The notes under the pieces: model-generated
Database searches by the model: none
What the model saw: the letters and a program-made list of their open reading frames with translations, nothing else
What the model was told of the DNA's origin: nothing
Shown here: one piece after another, positions 1 to 9,340 of the stretch
Layout of the letters: each line of letters opens with the position of its first letter
How positions within the stretch are numbered: the stretch's first letter is position 1
DNA from: an uncultured Ruminococcus sp.
Lineage (GTDB): Bacteria; Bacillota; Clostridia; Oscillospirales; CAG-272
Assembly: GCA_902795355.1 (NCBI GenBank)
Contig: CADBKZ010000004.1
Span: 129,029 to 182,534, forward strand
Length of the DNA stretch: 53,506 bases
Reading direction: 5' to 3'
Position numbers and translations under genes: made by a program

Positions 1-839
1 CCGTCGCCCCCATTGTGGAGTTTTCGTCCGTCGATATGAACGTCGCGTATTTCGCGTCCCGCTATCAAAAAGGCGACGCGGATTATCTCAACTGCCCCAT
101 GTCGCGCGAGCAGTACGACGCGTTTTATGAAGCGTTGGTAACGGCCGAGGAAGCGCCGCTCAAAGAATTTGACAGGGAGTCGCAAAAAGACCCGAAAGTG
201 TTCGAGGGATGTATGCCCGTTGAGGTTATGGCGCGGCGCGGGAGAGATACCCTGCGCTTCGGCCCCATGAAACCGGTGGGGCTGACCGATCCCCGAACGG
301 GAAAAGAGGCTTATGCCGTGGTGCAGCTGCGGCGGGAAAATCGCGAGGGAACCATGTTCAACCTTGTCGGCTTCCAAACGCACCTGACCTTTTCCGAGCA
401 ACGCCGCGTGTTCCGCATGATCCCCGCGCTGGAAAACGCCGTTTTCCTGCGGTATGGCGTTATGCACCGCAACACCTATCTCAATTCCCCCGAACTGCTC
501 GCGCCAACGTATGCCATGCGGTCGCGCCCGAATGTCTTTTTTGCGGGGCAAATGACCGGCGTGGAAGGCTATGTGGAGAGCGCGGGGAGCGGTTTTGTGG
601 CGGGAGTGAACGCCGCGAGACGCGCCTTGGGGGAGCGGGAACTGATTTTCCCCGAGGAAACCATGCTCGGCGCCATGGCGGCGTATGTCAGCCGAGGGGG
701 CGTGGGCGAGTTTGTTCCCATGAACGCCAATTTCGGCATTATCAAGTCGTTGGAAGCGCGCGTCAAGGGCGGGAAATCCGCTCGGAACGAACGGCTCGCG
801 GCAAGATCGCTCGAGGCCCTGTCGGCGATCGAATTATAA
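1..839 (+). CDS. trmFO: TrmFO, 3' part (tRNA m5U54 methyltransferase)
   Basis: This is the C-terminal part of the folate/FAD-dependent enzyme that methylates U54 in the tRNA T-loop. The reading frame is open from the first base (the codons before position 15 give [11 protein letters not shown]), so the gene is truncated by the window edge and its N-terminal FAD-binding domain lies outside. Family hallmarks are visible: [16 protein letters not shown] early on, [10 protein letters not shown], and [16 protein letters not shown] near 550-600, which belongs to the FAD site. The C-terminus after about 780 is a short variable tail. It is followed 34 bp later by plsX on the same strand. The family is clear. 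The main limit is that only about 279 residues are present. Confidence 0.93.
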   Translation, partial: VAPIVEFSSVDMNVAYFASRYQKGDADYLNCPMSREQYDAFYEALVTAEEAPLKEFDRESQKDPKVFEGCMPVEVMARRGRDTLRFGPMKPVGLTDPRTGKEAYAVVQLRRENREGTMFNLVGFQTHLTFSEQRRVFRMIPALENAVFLRYGVMHRNTYLNSPELLAPTYAMRSRPNVFFAGQMTGVEGYVESAGSGFVAGVNAARRALGERELIFPEETMLGAMAAYVSRGGVGEFVPMNANFGIIKSLEARVKGGKSARNERLAARSLEALSAIEL

Positions 840-873
840 AAAGGAGTCGGCGAAAGCCGCCATACGGAATGAA

Positions 874-1935
874 ATGAGGATCATTGTGGATGTCATGGGC
901 GGAGATAAGGCGCCGGACGAAACCGTTAAGGGTGTTTGTCTTGCCGCCCGCGAATACAATGCAACATATATTCTTGTCGGCGACCGCTATGAAATCGAAC
1001 GGGTCGCCGAGGAAAACGGGCTGGACATCAGACGCTTCGACATTGTGCACACCGAGACCGTGATCACCATGGAAGACGACCCGCTGTGCGTGGTGCGTTC
1101 CAAAACCGATTCTTCCATGGCAAAGGGACTGCGCCTGCTTGCAGAGGACGAGGGCGACGCGTTTGTCAGCACGGGCAACACGGGCGCGCTGTTTACGGGC
1201 GCGACCCTGATCGTTCGTAAAATCAAAGGGATCTCCCGCGCGGGGATCGGAACGGTGCTGCCGTTCCAAACGCCAACGCTTCTGCTCGATACGGGAGCCA
1301 ACGTTACCGTTACCGAGGAGAATCTGCAACAGTTCGGTTCTATGGGGAGCGCGTATATGCGCAAAATGTACGGAATCACGGAGCCGCGCGTCGGTCTGCT
1401 CAACAACGGGAGCGAATCCTGCAAGGGGACCGAATTGCAGCAGAGGGCGTACCGACTGCTCCAAAATGATCCCGATATCAATTTTGTCGGCAATGTGGAA
1501 GGAAACATCGCCGTTTTCGGCGGGTGCGACGTTCTGGTTGCGGACGGATTTACAGGAAATATTTTCCTGAAAGCCGTCGAAGGCCTCGGGAAAATGCTGA
1601 TGCTCAAACTCAAAGACGTGCTTTACAGCAGTCCGGCCGCCAAGATCGCGGCGTTGACCATTAAAAAGCCCCTGACCGCGATGAAAAAACAGCTTGACGC
1701 GAAAGAACACGGCGGCGCGCCGATCCTCGGCATTTCCAAGCCGGTTATCAAAGCGCACGGTTCCAGCGACGCGGTCGCGTTCAAAAACGCCATCCGGCAG
1801 GCCATCGCGTATGCCGATTCCGGCGTTATTTATGATCTTGCCGCCGATGCGCAGGCTTTTGCGGCGAAAAAGAAAGAGGAGCACGAAAGAGCCAAACTCG
1901 AACAATCCGGCGCGGAAGCCGCGCCGACCGAATGA
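874..1935 (+). CDS. plsX: Phosphate acyltransferase PlsX
   Basis: PlsX makes acyl-phosphate from acyl-ACP, the first committed step of phosphatidic acid synthesis in Gram-positive bacteria, at the inner face of the membrane. The 353-residue length is close to the family norm. The N-terminus MRIIVDVMGGDKAP is the family signature, with VSTGNTGALFTGA, LLDTGANV and VADGFTGNIFLKAVEG following in order. The C-terminal tail after about residue 330 is lysine/glutamate rich and variable. An AAGGAG lies 28 bp upstream, and the bases right before the ATG give only a weak ribosome site. In many Firmicutes acpP sits between plsX and rnc; here rnc follows directly, so ACP must be encoded elsewhere. Confidence 0.97.
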   Translation: MRIIVDVMGGDKAPDETVKGVCLAAREYNATYILVGDRYEIERVAEENGLDIRRFDIVHTETVITMEDDPLCVVRSKTDSSMAKGLRLLAEDEGDAFVSTGNTGALFTGATLIVRKIKGISRAGIGTVLPFQTPTLLLDTGANVTVTEENLQQFGSMGSAYMRKMYGITEPRVGLLNNGSESCKGTELQQRAYRLLQNDPDINFVGNVEGNIAVFGGCDVLVADGFTGNIFLKAVEGLGKMLMLKLKDVLYSSPAAKIAALTIKKPLTAMKKQLDAKEHGGAPILGISKPVIKAHGSSDAVAFKNAIRQAIAYADSGVIYDLAADAQAFAAKKKEEHERAKLEQSGAEAAPTE

Positions 1936-1958
1936 TTTCAAAAGAAGGAGAAGATCCC

Positions 1959-2687
1959 ATGCCGTTGCCGCTTTCCGATCTGCAAATCAGAATCGGGTAC
2001 ACTTTTCGGAACGAACAGTATCTCGAACGGGCGCTCACCCATTCGTCGTATGCCAACGAAACGGGCGCGCATAACCACCATCTGCGCTGCAACGAGCGGT
2101 TGGAGTTTCTCGGCGATTCGGTCCTTTCGATCATCGCGAGCCGCTATCTGTTCCATCGCTTTCCCGACTACAAGGAAGGGGAGCTTTCGCAGCTGCGCTC
2201 CCGCATTGTTTGCGAGGGTGCGCTCTTCGGTTTCGCGCGGCAAATCGGGCTTGGGGATTTCCTGCTGCTTGGAAAGGGCGAGGCAAACCACGGCGGCGCG
2301 GAGAAGCCCGCCATTCTTGCCGACGCGTTCGAGGCCGTTCTCGCCGCCATCTATCTGGATGCGGGCGAAGAGGGTTTCAACCGCGTTTCCGATTTTCTTC
2401 TGCCGTTCCTTGCCCGCGCGGTGGACGCGCAGGACGGGCACGAATTGCTCGATAATAAATCTTTGCTTTATCAGTTCATCCAGCAGGACGACCGGCAGGA
2501 ATCCGTGGCCGATCTGGAATACCGGATGGTGCGCGCGAGCGGCCCCGACCATGCCAAAGTGTTCGAGGTGGAGCTTTATCTCGCCTCGAACCGCATCGGG
2601 CGCGGAAAGGGGACTTCCATTCAGCAGGCCGAGCAGGAAGCGGCCGCCGCGGCGTTGCAGCTCTTCGGCATTCCCCATGGAATATGA
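1959..2687 (+). CDS. rnc: Ribonuclease III
   Basis: RNase III is the double-strand-specific endonuclease that processes rRNA precursors and structured mRNAs. The nuclease signature NERLEFLGDSVLS is near residue 46 and the second acidic cluster ILADAFEAVLAAIYLDAG near 115. The C-terminal third is a double-stranded RNA-binding domain ending in QAEQEAAAAALQLFG. I chose the ATG at 1959 because GAAGGAG sits 9-14 bp upstream. An ATG at 1932, overlapping the plsX stop, is possible but has no comparable ribosome site. The gene ends in an ATGA overlap with the radical SAM gene, which suggests translational coupling. Confidence 0.96.
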   Translation: MPLPLSDLQIRIGYTFRNEQYLERALTHSSYANETGAHNHHLRCNERLEFLGDSVLSIIASRYLFHRFPDYKEGELSQLRSRIVCEGALFGFARQIGLGDFLLLGKGEANHGGAEKPAILADAFEAVLAAIYLDAGEEGFNRVSDFLLPFLARAVDAQDGHELLDNKSLLYQFIQQDDRQESVADLEYRMVRASGPDHAKVFEVELYLASNRIGRGKGTSIQQAEQEAAAAALQLFGIPHGI

Positions 2688-3724
2688 TCGCCGCACGCCA
2701 CCGGAATATTCCGGTTTTCATCCCGCAAATGGGGTGTCCGCATGCTTGCGTGTTCTGTGATCAGGCCGCCATTACCGACGGGAGCCGGTTCAACGAAGGG
2801 GAAGTCGCGCCGCAAATCGAGCGTGCGCTGGCAACCGTTCCCGCGGGGGAACCGCCCGAAATCGCCTATTTCGGCGGGTCGTTTACGGGGATCGACCGCG
2901 GCCTGATGCTTCGGTTGCTCGACCTCGCGGCGGGGTATGTCCGAAGCGGACGGGCGTCGGGAATCCGGTTTTCCACCCGCCCCGACCTGATTGACGAAGA
3001 GTTGCTTTCCGTTTTGAAGGGCTACCCGATTTCCGCAATAGAACTCGGCCTGCAAAGCATGGACGACCGCGTGTTGTCCGCGAGCGGGCGCGGGTATCCC
3101 GCGGAGCGGGCGAGGAGCGCATGCCGCGCCGTCCGCAAAGCGGGGTTCCCGCTTGTGGGGCAAATGATGGTCGGTCTGCCGGAATCCTCGCCGGTGAGCG
3201 AAATTGCCGCCGCGAGGGAAATTTGCGACCTCGGAGCGGCCGCGTGCCGTATTTACCCGACCGTGGTGTTTCGGAACACCGCGTTGGAGCAAATGATGAA
3301 ACGGGGCGATTACCGGCCGCTGACCGTGGAAGAAGCCGTCGCTCGGAGCGCGGACGTTCTCGAAGTTTTCCGGAGCCGCGGCGTTTCCTGCCTGCGGATC
3401 GGCCTGCATGCTTCGGAGCAGCTTTCGGCCGCCGTTGCGGGGCCGAACCATCCCGCCCTCGGGGAACTGACGCTGGGGGAACTTTACTATCGGAAACTGT
3501 TTGCCATGGCGCGCGGACAATCCCTGTCCGGCCGAATGGCGTTGCGTGTCCCGCGCGGGGAAGCGTCCCGCGCCGTGGGGCAGCGTCGGCGCAACCTTTC
3601 CCGCCTGCTGCGGGAAACGGGCGTCGAGGTCACGCGCGTTTGGGAGACCGATTGCGCGGAGCCGGAATTGATACCGGAAAACGATCGACATCATGAACGG
3701 AGGAAAGAACAACCGTGTATCTGA
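2684..3724 (+). CDS. Radical SAM protein, Elp3-like, lacking acetyltransferase domain
   Basis: The 346-residue protein has the radical SAM cluster motif CPHACVFC (CX3CX2C) near residue 18, with the two surrounding signatures IPQMGCPH and EIAYFGGSFTGI. ELGLQSMDDRVL and GQMMVGLPESS continue the SAM-binding TIM barrel. These match the Elp3/COG1243 group, but there is no C-terminal GNAT domain, as in the short clostridial form found between rnc and smc. Its substrate is unknown; a role in tRNA or RNA modification is an inference from the Elp3 relationship. Its ATG overlaps the rnc stop by 4 bp and its end overlaps the smc start by 10 bp, so it is embedded in the operon. Confidence 0.9.
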   Translation: MIAARHRNIPVFIPQMGCPHACVFCDQAAITDGSRFNEGEVAPQIERALATVPAGEPPEIAYFGGSFTGIDRGLMLRLLDLAAGYVRSGRASGIRFSTRPDLIDEELLSVLKGYPISAIELGLQSMDDRVLSASGRGYPAERARSACRAVRKAGFPLVGQMMVGLPESSPVSEIAAAREICDLGAAACRIYPTVVFRNTALEQMMKRGDYRPLTVEEAVARSADVLEVFRSRGVSCLRIGLHASEQLSAAVAGPNHPALGELTLGELYYRKLFAMARGQSLSGRMALRVPRGEASRAVGQRRRNLSRLLRETGVEVTRVWETDCAEPELIPENDRHHERRKEQPCI

Positions 3725-6700
3725 AATCACTCGAAATGCAGGGCTTCAAGTCCTTCCCCGATAAAACCAAACTGCTCTTTGACAGCGGCGTGGACATCGC
3801 GGTGGAACCGGACGGCGTCGCCAAGGGCGTAACGGTTATCGTCGGGCCGAACGGCTCGGGAAAATCGAACATTGCGGACGCCATGCGTTGGGTATTGGGC
3901 GAAATTTCGTCCAAGAGCCTGCGCGGAAGCAAGATGGAAGACGTTATTTTCGGCGGCGCGGACAGCCGCCGCCCCATGGGATACGCGGAAGTTTCGGTCA
4001 CGTTCGATAACAAGGACGATTTCGCCAAACTCGATTGCCCCTACGACGAAGTAACGGTCACGCGCCGCTATTACCGCGCGGGCGACAGCGAATATTTCAT
4101 CAACCGCAAAGCCGTGCGCCTCAAAGACATCTACGAGCTGTTTATGAACACGGGTATCGGGCGCGACGGATATTCCATCATCGGTCAGGGCAAAATCGCC
4201 GAAATGGTGTCGCGCAAGAGCGAGGAGCGCAGAAGCGTGTTCGAGGACGCCTCGGGAATCGCGAAATACCGCCACCGCAAGGACGAAGCCGAGCGGAAAC
4301 TTGCCGCAACCGAGGACAATATGGCGCGCGTCAACGATATTTTCGCCGAGGTCTCGGCGCAGGTCGGCCCGCTGGAAAAAGAGGCCGAGAAAGCCAAACG
4401 CGCCATTGAACTGATGGAGAACAAGAGGCGCGCCGACGTTACGCTCTGGCTCTACGATACCGAAAAACTGCATACGGAAATCGAATCGGCGGAAGAAGCC
4501 TACCGCCATGCCAAATACGATCTGGACAGCGCCGAGGAGAGCATTGAAACGCTCAACGCGCAGAACGAAAAACTGTTTGAGGCTTCCCAGAGCAGCAAGC
4601 TGGAGTCCGAGCAGCTGCTGAATCAGATCCGCGTGAAAACCGAGGAATGCCACAAGCTCGAAAACGAGGAAAACCTTGCGCAAAACACCATTGCGCATGC
4701 CAAGGAACTCATTGCAAATACCCAAGGGTCCATTGCCGGCGTGGAAAAATCCATGCAGGCCGAGCAGGCAACCGGCGCGGAGCACGCGAAAAAAATCGGC
4801 GAGCTTGAAAACGCGCGCGCCGATCTGGAGCGGGAACAGGACGAGATGAACGCCGAGCAGAACCGCCTTGCCGAGGAAGAGAACCGCCTTGCCGAGGCGG
4901 TGGATCGCGCGCTTTCGGACATTCGTGAAGCGGAAGCCGAGGCGACCGACGTTAAGGTTCGCATTTCGGTGCTGGAAAACGCCAAGGAGACCGACACGGG
5001 CAAAAACTCGTCGGTTTTGCAAGAGCTGCAAGGGTATCGCGAAACGTCCGCAAAGCTCGAAGAGCAATGCGGCGTCAAGGAGCGGACGGTCGCGGGCTAC
5101 GACGCGGAGATCGCTTCCATCGACGCCGAGATCGTCGAGTGCGAAAAGAAGATCGAGGCGATGGACGAGCAGTTGCAGGCGGCAAACGCCGAGCGCAATA
5201 ACGCGCAGTTCCGCCGCGATTCGGTTGCCCAGCGAATTTCCACCATGAAGGCCATGGAAGAACATTTCGAGGGGTATTCCGGCGCGGTCCGCTACGTTAT
5301 GAACCAATATGAAGCGGGCGGAATTACCGACCGTTCCGGCGCGCCCTGCGGGAAAATTTACGGCCCGCTCTCCAAGGTGATTTCGGTGGACGATAAGTAT
5401 GTAACCGCGGTGGAAATCGCGCTCGGGGCCAACCTGCAAAACATCGTGGTGGAAGATGAATCCACGGCGAAATCCGCCATGTTCGCGCTCAAACGCGGCG
5501 AGGCGGGGCGAGCCACCTTCTTCCCGCTGACCTCTATGCGCCCGTCCACGCCCACCAAGGAGATGAGCGACGCCGCGGGCTACGAGGGGTACATCGGCGT
5601 TGCCGATACGCTGGTCCGGTCCGATCCGAAATTCCGCAACGTCCTTTCTTCGCTGCTCGGCCGAACCGTGGTGTTCGATCAGATCGACCATGCCAACGTT
5701 ATGGCCAAAGCGTCGGGGTACCGAGTCCGCGCCGTCACGCTCGACGGGCAGTTGATCAACGTCGGCGGCTCGTTCACCGGCGGCTCCGTCAAAACAGGAA
5801 CCGGCGTTCTTTCCCGCGCGGGCGAGATCAAGCGGCTGGAAGAGGAATTGAAAACGCTGACCGCAACCGCGGAACAGCGGGAAAAAGAGGCGAACGAGTT
5901 GGCCAAGCGGCTGGAAGAGGCCGAGGACGAAAAAACGTCGGCCGAGGATCGCAAGGATCTCATCGCCGTATTGCGCGCAACCGAGGCGGCGGGGCTGGAA
6001 CAACTCCGCGCCAAACTCGACGCAAACAACACCCTGCTCGAAAAGCTCCGCGAGGATACCCGCGAGCTGGAAGAGGCGCAAACGCGCTACGAAGAGGATC
6101 TGGCGCGGCTTTCCGCCGAGGAAAAGTCGTTGCGTAGCCGGATTCGGGAGCTGACCGATTTCCGTCAGGAAAAATCTTCCGAACATGGGGAAACGGTTCT
6201 GAAAAAGGACGAGGTCGGCCGCAAACTGACCGAACTGTATATCAGAATCAGCGAAACGCAAAAGGACATTGAAACCGAAACCACGCTGAAAGAGAGTTCC
6301 GAGGCGCGTGTTGCCGCGCTTTACGCGGAGTTGACCGACTACGCGGAAAAGATCCGCATGCGGAACGAGCAGATCGCCGCCAAAACCGAGGAGATCGAGG
6401 CCAACCGCGCGGCATACCGTTCGGCAAACGCCATTCTGGAAGAGCTGAACGCCAAGCGCGGAACGGTGGAAGAGGGCAACCTTGCTTTTGAGAAGAAGCT
6501 GAACGACCTGAACAACCGTTTGCGCGAACGCATGAACCACAAAGAGCTGGTGTTCCGCGAGTTCACGCAATGCGAGAACAAGCTCAACAACTTGCGCGAA
6601 TCGCAGGATAAACTGTCAACGCGCCTTTGGGATGAATACGAAATGACCCGCGCCGACGCGGTCGCGCTCGGCTATCCGCCGCTCACCAAGGAGTCGCGTC

Positions 6701-7386
6701 CCGAAATGCTCGCGTTGCAAACCGAGTGTAAGAATAAACTCCGCGTAATCGGCCATGTCGACCTCGATGCGGTGAACAAGTACGCCGAGGTGCGCGCGCG
6801 CTACGACGCGATGAACGCGCAGATCACCGATCTGGAGAACTCGCGCAAGGACCTGAACGAGATCATCAATCAGCTCGAAACCGAAATGAAAACCTCGTTT
6901 GTGGATTCGTTCAACAAAATCAACGAAAACTTCGGCAGGGTGTTTTCCGAGCTGTTCGGGGGCGGCTCCGCGGAGCTTTCGCTCACCGATCCCGATAACG
7001 TGCTCGAAAGCGGCATCGAGATCAAAGCCGCGCCCCCCGGAAAGATCATCAAGAGCCTGATGCAGCTTTCGGGCGGCGAGCAGGCGTTTATCGGCGTCGC
7101 GCTTTTCTTCGCAATCCTGCAAGTCAACCCCACGCCGTTCTGCATCCTCGACGAGATCGAGGCCGCGCTCGACGAGGTCAACGTGGAGCGTTTGGCGCAG
7201 TACATCAAGCGGTATTCGCACGGAACGCAGTTCATCATGATCACGCACCGCCGCGGAACCATGGCGGCCGCCGATCGTCTCTATGGCGTTACCATGCCGG
7301 AGCACGGCATTTCCAAAGTGTTAATGCTGAATATCAACGATATTTCCAAGAAAGAGGGCGAGGATTGGGATGGCATTTTTGGGTAA
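3715..7386 (+). CDS. smc: Chromosome segregation ATPase SMC
   Basis: SMC forms a ring-shaped ATPase dimer with ScpA/ScpB that organises and helps segregate the chromosome. The start is GTG, supported by CGGAGGAAAG about 8 bp upstream and by the N-terminus MYLKSLEMQGFKSF. The Walker A box GPNGSGKSN is near residue 44, the hinge lies around 510-680 (GAPCGKIYGPLSKVI to VNVGGSFTGGS-like motifs), and long heptad-rich coiled coils flank it on both sides. The C-terminal head has the signature LSGGEQAFIGVA and Walker B FCILDEIEAALDE. At 1,223 residues it is slightly longer than the Bacillus protein. It overlaps ftsY by 17 bp, the common smc-ftsY arrangement in Firmicutes. Confidence 0.98.
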   Translation: MYLKSLEMQGFKSFPDKTKLLFDSGVDIAVEPDGVAKGVTVIVGPNGSGKSNIADAMRWVLGEISSKSLRGSKMEDVIFGGADSRRPMGYAEVSVTFDNKDDFAKLDCPYDEVTVTRRYYRAGDSEYFINRKAVRLKDIYELFMNTGIGRDGYSIIGQGKIAEMVSRKSEERRSVFEDASGIAKYRHRKDEAERKLAATEDNMARVNDIFAEVSAQVGPLEKEAEKAKRAIELMENKRRADVTLWLYDTEKLHTEIESAEEAYRHAKYDLDSAEESIETLNAQNEKLFEASQSSKLESEQLLNQIRVKTEECHKLENEENLAQNTIAHAKELIANTQGSIAGVEKSMQAEQATGAEHAKKIGELENARADLEREQDEMNAEQNRLAEEENRLAEAVDRALSDIREAEAEATDVKVRISVLENAKETDTGKNSSVLQELQGYRETSAKLEEQCGVKERTVAGYDAEIASIDAEIVECEKKIEAMDEQLQAANAERNNAQFRRDSVAQRISTMKAMEEHFEGYSGAVRYVMNQYEAGGITDRSGAPCGKIYGPLSKVISVDDKYVTAVEIALGANLQNIVVEDESTAKSAMFALKRGEAGRATFFPLTSMRPSTPTKEMSDAAGYEGYIGVADTLVRSDPKFRNVLSSLLGRTVVFDQIDHANVMAKASGYRVRAVTLDGQLINVGGSFTGGSVKTGTGVLSRAGEIKRLEEELKTLTATAEQREKEANELAKRLEEAEDEKTSAEDRKDLIAVLRATEAAGLEQLRAKLDANNTLLEKLREDTRELEEAQTRYEEDLARLSAEEKSLRSRIRELTDFRQEKSSEHGETVLKKDEVGRKLTELYIRISETQKDIETETTLKESSEARVAALYAELTDYAEKIRMRNEQIAAKTEEIEANRAAYRSANAILEELNAKRGTVEEGNLAFEKKLNDLNNRLRERMNHKELVFREFTQCENKLNNLRESQDKLSTRLWDEYEMTRADAVALGYPPLTKESRPEMLALQTECKNKLRVIGHVDLDAVNKYAEVRARYDAMNAQITDLENSRKDLNEIINQLETEMKTSFVDSFNKINENFGRVFSELFGGGSAELSLTDPDNVLESGIEIKAAPPGKIIKSLMQLSGGEQAFIGVALFFAILQVNPTPFCILDEIEAALDEVNVERLAQYIKRYSHGTQFIMITHRRGTMAAADRLYGVTMPEHGISKVLMLNINDISKKEGEDWDGIFG

Positions 7387-8704
7387 GCTGTTCGGAAAAA
7401 AGAAAAAACAGACCGAAGAAGCCGTTGAGCAAGCGGCGGAGCCAGAGGTTCTCGATAGATACGAGGAACCGGCCGCGGAACCGCCCGTAACCGAAGCGGA
7501 AGCCGCAGAGATCGCCGCGGAACCCGCCGCGGTGCCGGAAGAGGCGGAGAACGTTCCCGAAACCGCCCCCGCAACGGATAACGGCGCGGAGATCACAGAA
7601 CCCGCGGCCGAAGAACCCGCGGCCGAAGAACCCGCGGCCGAAGAACCCGCGGCCGAAGAACCCGCGGCCGAAGACCCCGCGGTCGAGGAACCCGCGGCCG
7701 AGGAACCCGTTGCCGAGGAACCCGCAGAAGAAAAATCCGACGAGGAACCCGCCGCCGAGGAGATTCCCGCCGAGGAAACGCGCAAAAAGGAGAAAAAGTC
7801 CTTTTGGTCCCGCGTGAAAGCGGGGTTGGCGAGAACCAAAAACGCCATTTTCGGCGGGATCGACGATATGCTCAAACACTTCCACCGGATCGACGAGGAT
7901 TTGCTGGAAGAGTTGGAAGAGCTTTTGATCATGGCCGACGTCGGCGTAAACGCGACCGAGCAGATCATAGACGAACTGCGCGACCGCATCCGCGACGGGC
8001 GACTGAAAGAGAAAGAACAGATCACCGCCGCACTCCGCGAAATTCTCGGGGAGATGATCGGCGAAGGGGAGCCGTTGAAGCTCGAAACCAAACCGTCGGT
8101 TATTCTGGTAATCGGCGTCAACGGGGTCGGAAAAACCACGGCCATCGGCAAAATTTCCAATCAGCTCCGCAAGCAGGGCAAAAAGGTTATCGTCGCGGCC
8201 GCGGATACGTTCCGCGCGGCGGCTATCGATCAGCTTGCCGTTTGGTGCGAGCGCGCCAAGGTGCCGCTGGTGCGGCAAAACGAGGGGAGCGACCCCGCGG
8301 CCGTGGTGTTCGACGCCTGCCACGCGGCGAAAAATCAGAACGCCGACGTGTTGATGATCGATACGGCGGGGCGGCTGCACAACAAGGCCAACCTGATGAA
8401 CGAGCTGGCGAAGATCAACCGCATCATCGACCGCGAATTGCCGGATGTTTCGCGCGAAAACCTGCTGGTGCTGGATGCAACCACAGGGCAGAACGCCATT
8501 TTGCAGGCCAAAGAGTTCCGCAACGCCGCGTCGCTCACCGGCCTGATCCTCAACAAGATGGACGGCACCGCCAAGGGCGGCATCGTTCTCGCCATTCGTC
8601 GGGAATTGGGGATCCCCGTCAAGTTCATCGGCGTGGGAGAGAAGATCGACGACATGCAGGAGTTCGACCAGAAAGAGTTTATTCAGGCATTGTTCGAGAA
8701 TTGA
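7370..8704 (+). CDS. ftsY: Signal recognition particle receptor FtsY
   Basis: FtsY is the membrane-associated GTPase that receives the SRP-ribosome complex for co-translational insertion. Residues 1-140 form an acidic Glu/Ala/Pro-rich A domain, in part made of an EEPAA repeat (see repeat at 7601-7720). The NG domain follows: FWSRVKAGLARTKN at about 145, P-loop GVNGVGKTTAIGK near 248, ADTFRAAAIDQL, DTAGRLHNKANLM, TTGQNA, and the closing LNKMDGTAKGG and KFIGVGEKIDDMQEF. The start ATG lies inside the smc 3' end. The acidic N-terminal half is probably involved in membrane or translocon contact, as in other FtsY proteins; its exact length looks prone to change. Confidence 0.97.
   Translation: MAFLGKLFGKKKKQTEEAVEQAAEPEVLDRYEEPAAEPPVTEAEAAEIAAEPAAVPEEAENVPETAPATDNGAEITEPAAEEPAAEEPAAEEPAAEEPAAEDPAVEEPAAEEPVAEEPAEEKSDEEPAAEEIPAEETRKKEKKSFWSRVKAGLARTKNAIFGGIDDMLKHFHRIDEDLLEELEELLIMADVGVNATEQIIDELRDRIRDGRLKEKEQITAALREILGEMIGEGEPLKLETKPSVILVIGVNGVGKTTAIGKISNQLRKQGKKVIVAAADTFRAAAIDQLAVWCERAKVPLVRQNEGSDPAAVVFDACHAAKNQNADVLMIDTAGRLHNKANLMNELAKINRIIDRELPDVSRENLLVLDATTGQNAILQAKEFRNAASLTGLILNKMDGTAKGGIVLAIRRELGIPVKFIGVGEKIDDMQEFDQKEFIQALFEN
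7601..7720 (+). repeat. 15-bp tandem repeat inside ftsY
   Basis: Eight head-to-tail copies of a 15-bp unit (consensus cccgcggccgaagaa), the first four identical and the rest with one to three changes, encode P-A-A/V-E-E/D pentapeptides in the acidic A domain. The unit is a multiple of three, so changes in copy number would alter length but not frame. Confidence 0.9.
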
Positions 8705-8714
8705 GGGATCAGGT

Positions 8715-9326
8715 ATGAAAATCGTTTTGGCATCGCGCAATCCGAAGAAGATCGGCGAATTGCGAACCCTGCTCGCCGAGTCTTTTCCCGCGCTCGAGGT
8801 GCTCTCGCTCGACGACGTGGGGCTGACGGATGAAATTGAAGAAAACGGCGATACGTTCGAGGAAAACGCGCTGATCAAGGCGCGCGCGGCCGCAAAATCC
8901 GGCTATATCGGCGTGGGGGACGATTCGGGGCTGACCGTGGATTTTCTCGGCGGCGCCCCGGGGGTCTATTCGGCGCGCTACGCGGCGATAGAGCATTACG
9001 CGGGCGGGCACGACGACGAGGCCAACAACCGCTTGGTGCTGCAAAAGCTCGAGGGCGTACCGGAGCGGGAGCGCGGCGCGGCGTTCGTTTGCGCCATCGG
9101 GTGCGTTCTGCCGGACGGGCGCGAATTTACCGTTCGCGGCGAGGTGCGCGGCCGGATTCTGACCGAGTACCACGGGAACGGCGGCTTCGGCTACGACCCG
9201 CTGTTCTTCTATGAACCCTACGACAAAACGCTGGCGGAAGTTACGCCCGCCGAGAAAAACGCGGTTTCCCACCGCGGGCAGGCGATCCGCGCGTTTGCCG
9301 AGCAGTTGAAACAACAAACCATTTGA
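8715..9326 (+). CDS. rdgB: XTP/dITP diphosphatase (RdgB/HAM1)
   Basis: This housecleaning pyrophosphatase removes deaminated purine nucleotides (XTP, dITP, ITP) from the pool. The N-terminus MKIVLASRNPKKIGEL is the family signature, DDSGLTVDFLGGAPGVYSAR is the substrate and metal site near residues 74-93, and the C-terminal GGFGYDPLFF and NAVSHRGQAI complete the active site. At 203 residues it is the usual length. The start follows ftsY by 10 bp with GAGGGATCAG upstream. Confidence 0.96.
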   Translation: MKIVLASRNPKKIGELRTLLAESFPALEVLSLDDVGLTDEIEENGDTFEENALIKARAAAKSGYIGVGDDSGLTVDFLGGAPGVYSARYAAIEHYAGGHDDEANNRLVLQKLEGVPERERGAAFVCAIGCVLPDGREFTVRGEVRGRILTEYHGNGGFGYDPLFFYEPYDKTLAEVTPAEKNAVSHRGQAIRAFAEQLKQQTI

Positions 9327-9340
9327 AACCGAAAGAAAAG

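Noticed and set aside
1936..1958. Missing acpP between plsX and rnc
   Set aside because: Absence at this place is common enough in clostridia and there is no remnant; it is not evidence of loss from the genome.
3727..6570. Very long minus-strand open frames opposite smc, leuS and dnaK
   Set aside because: They are mirror frames of GC-rich coding genes, with low-complexity composition and no ribosome sites.
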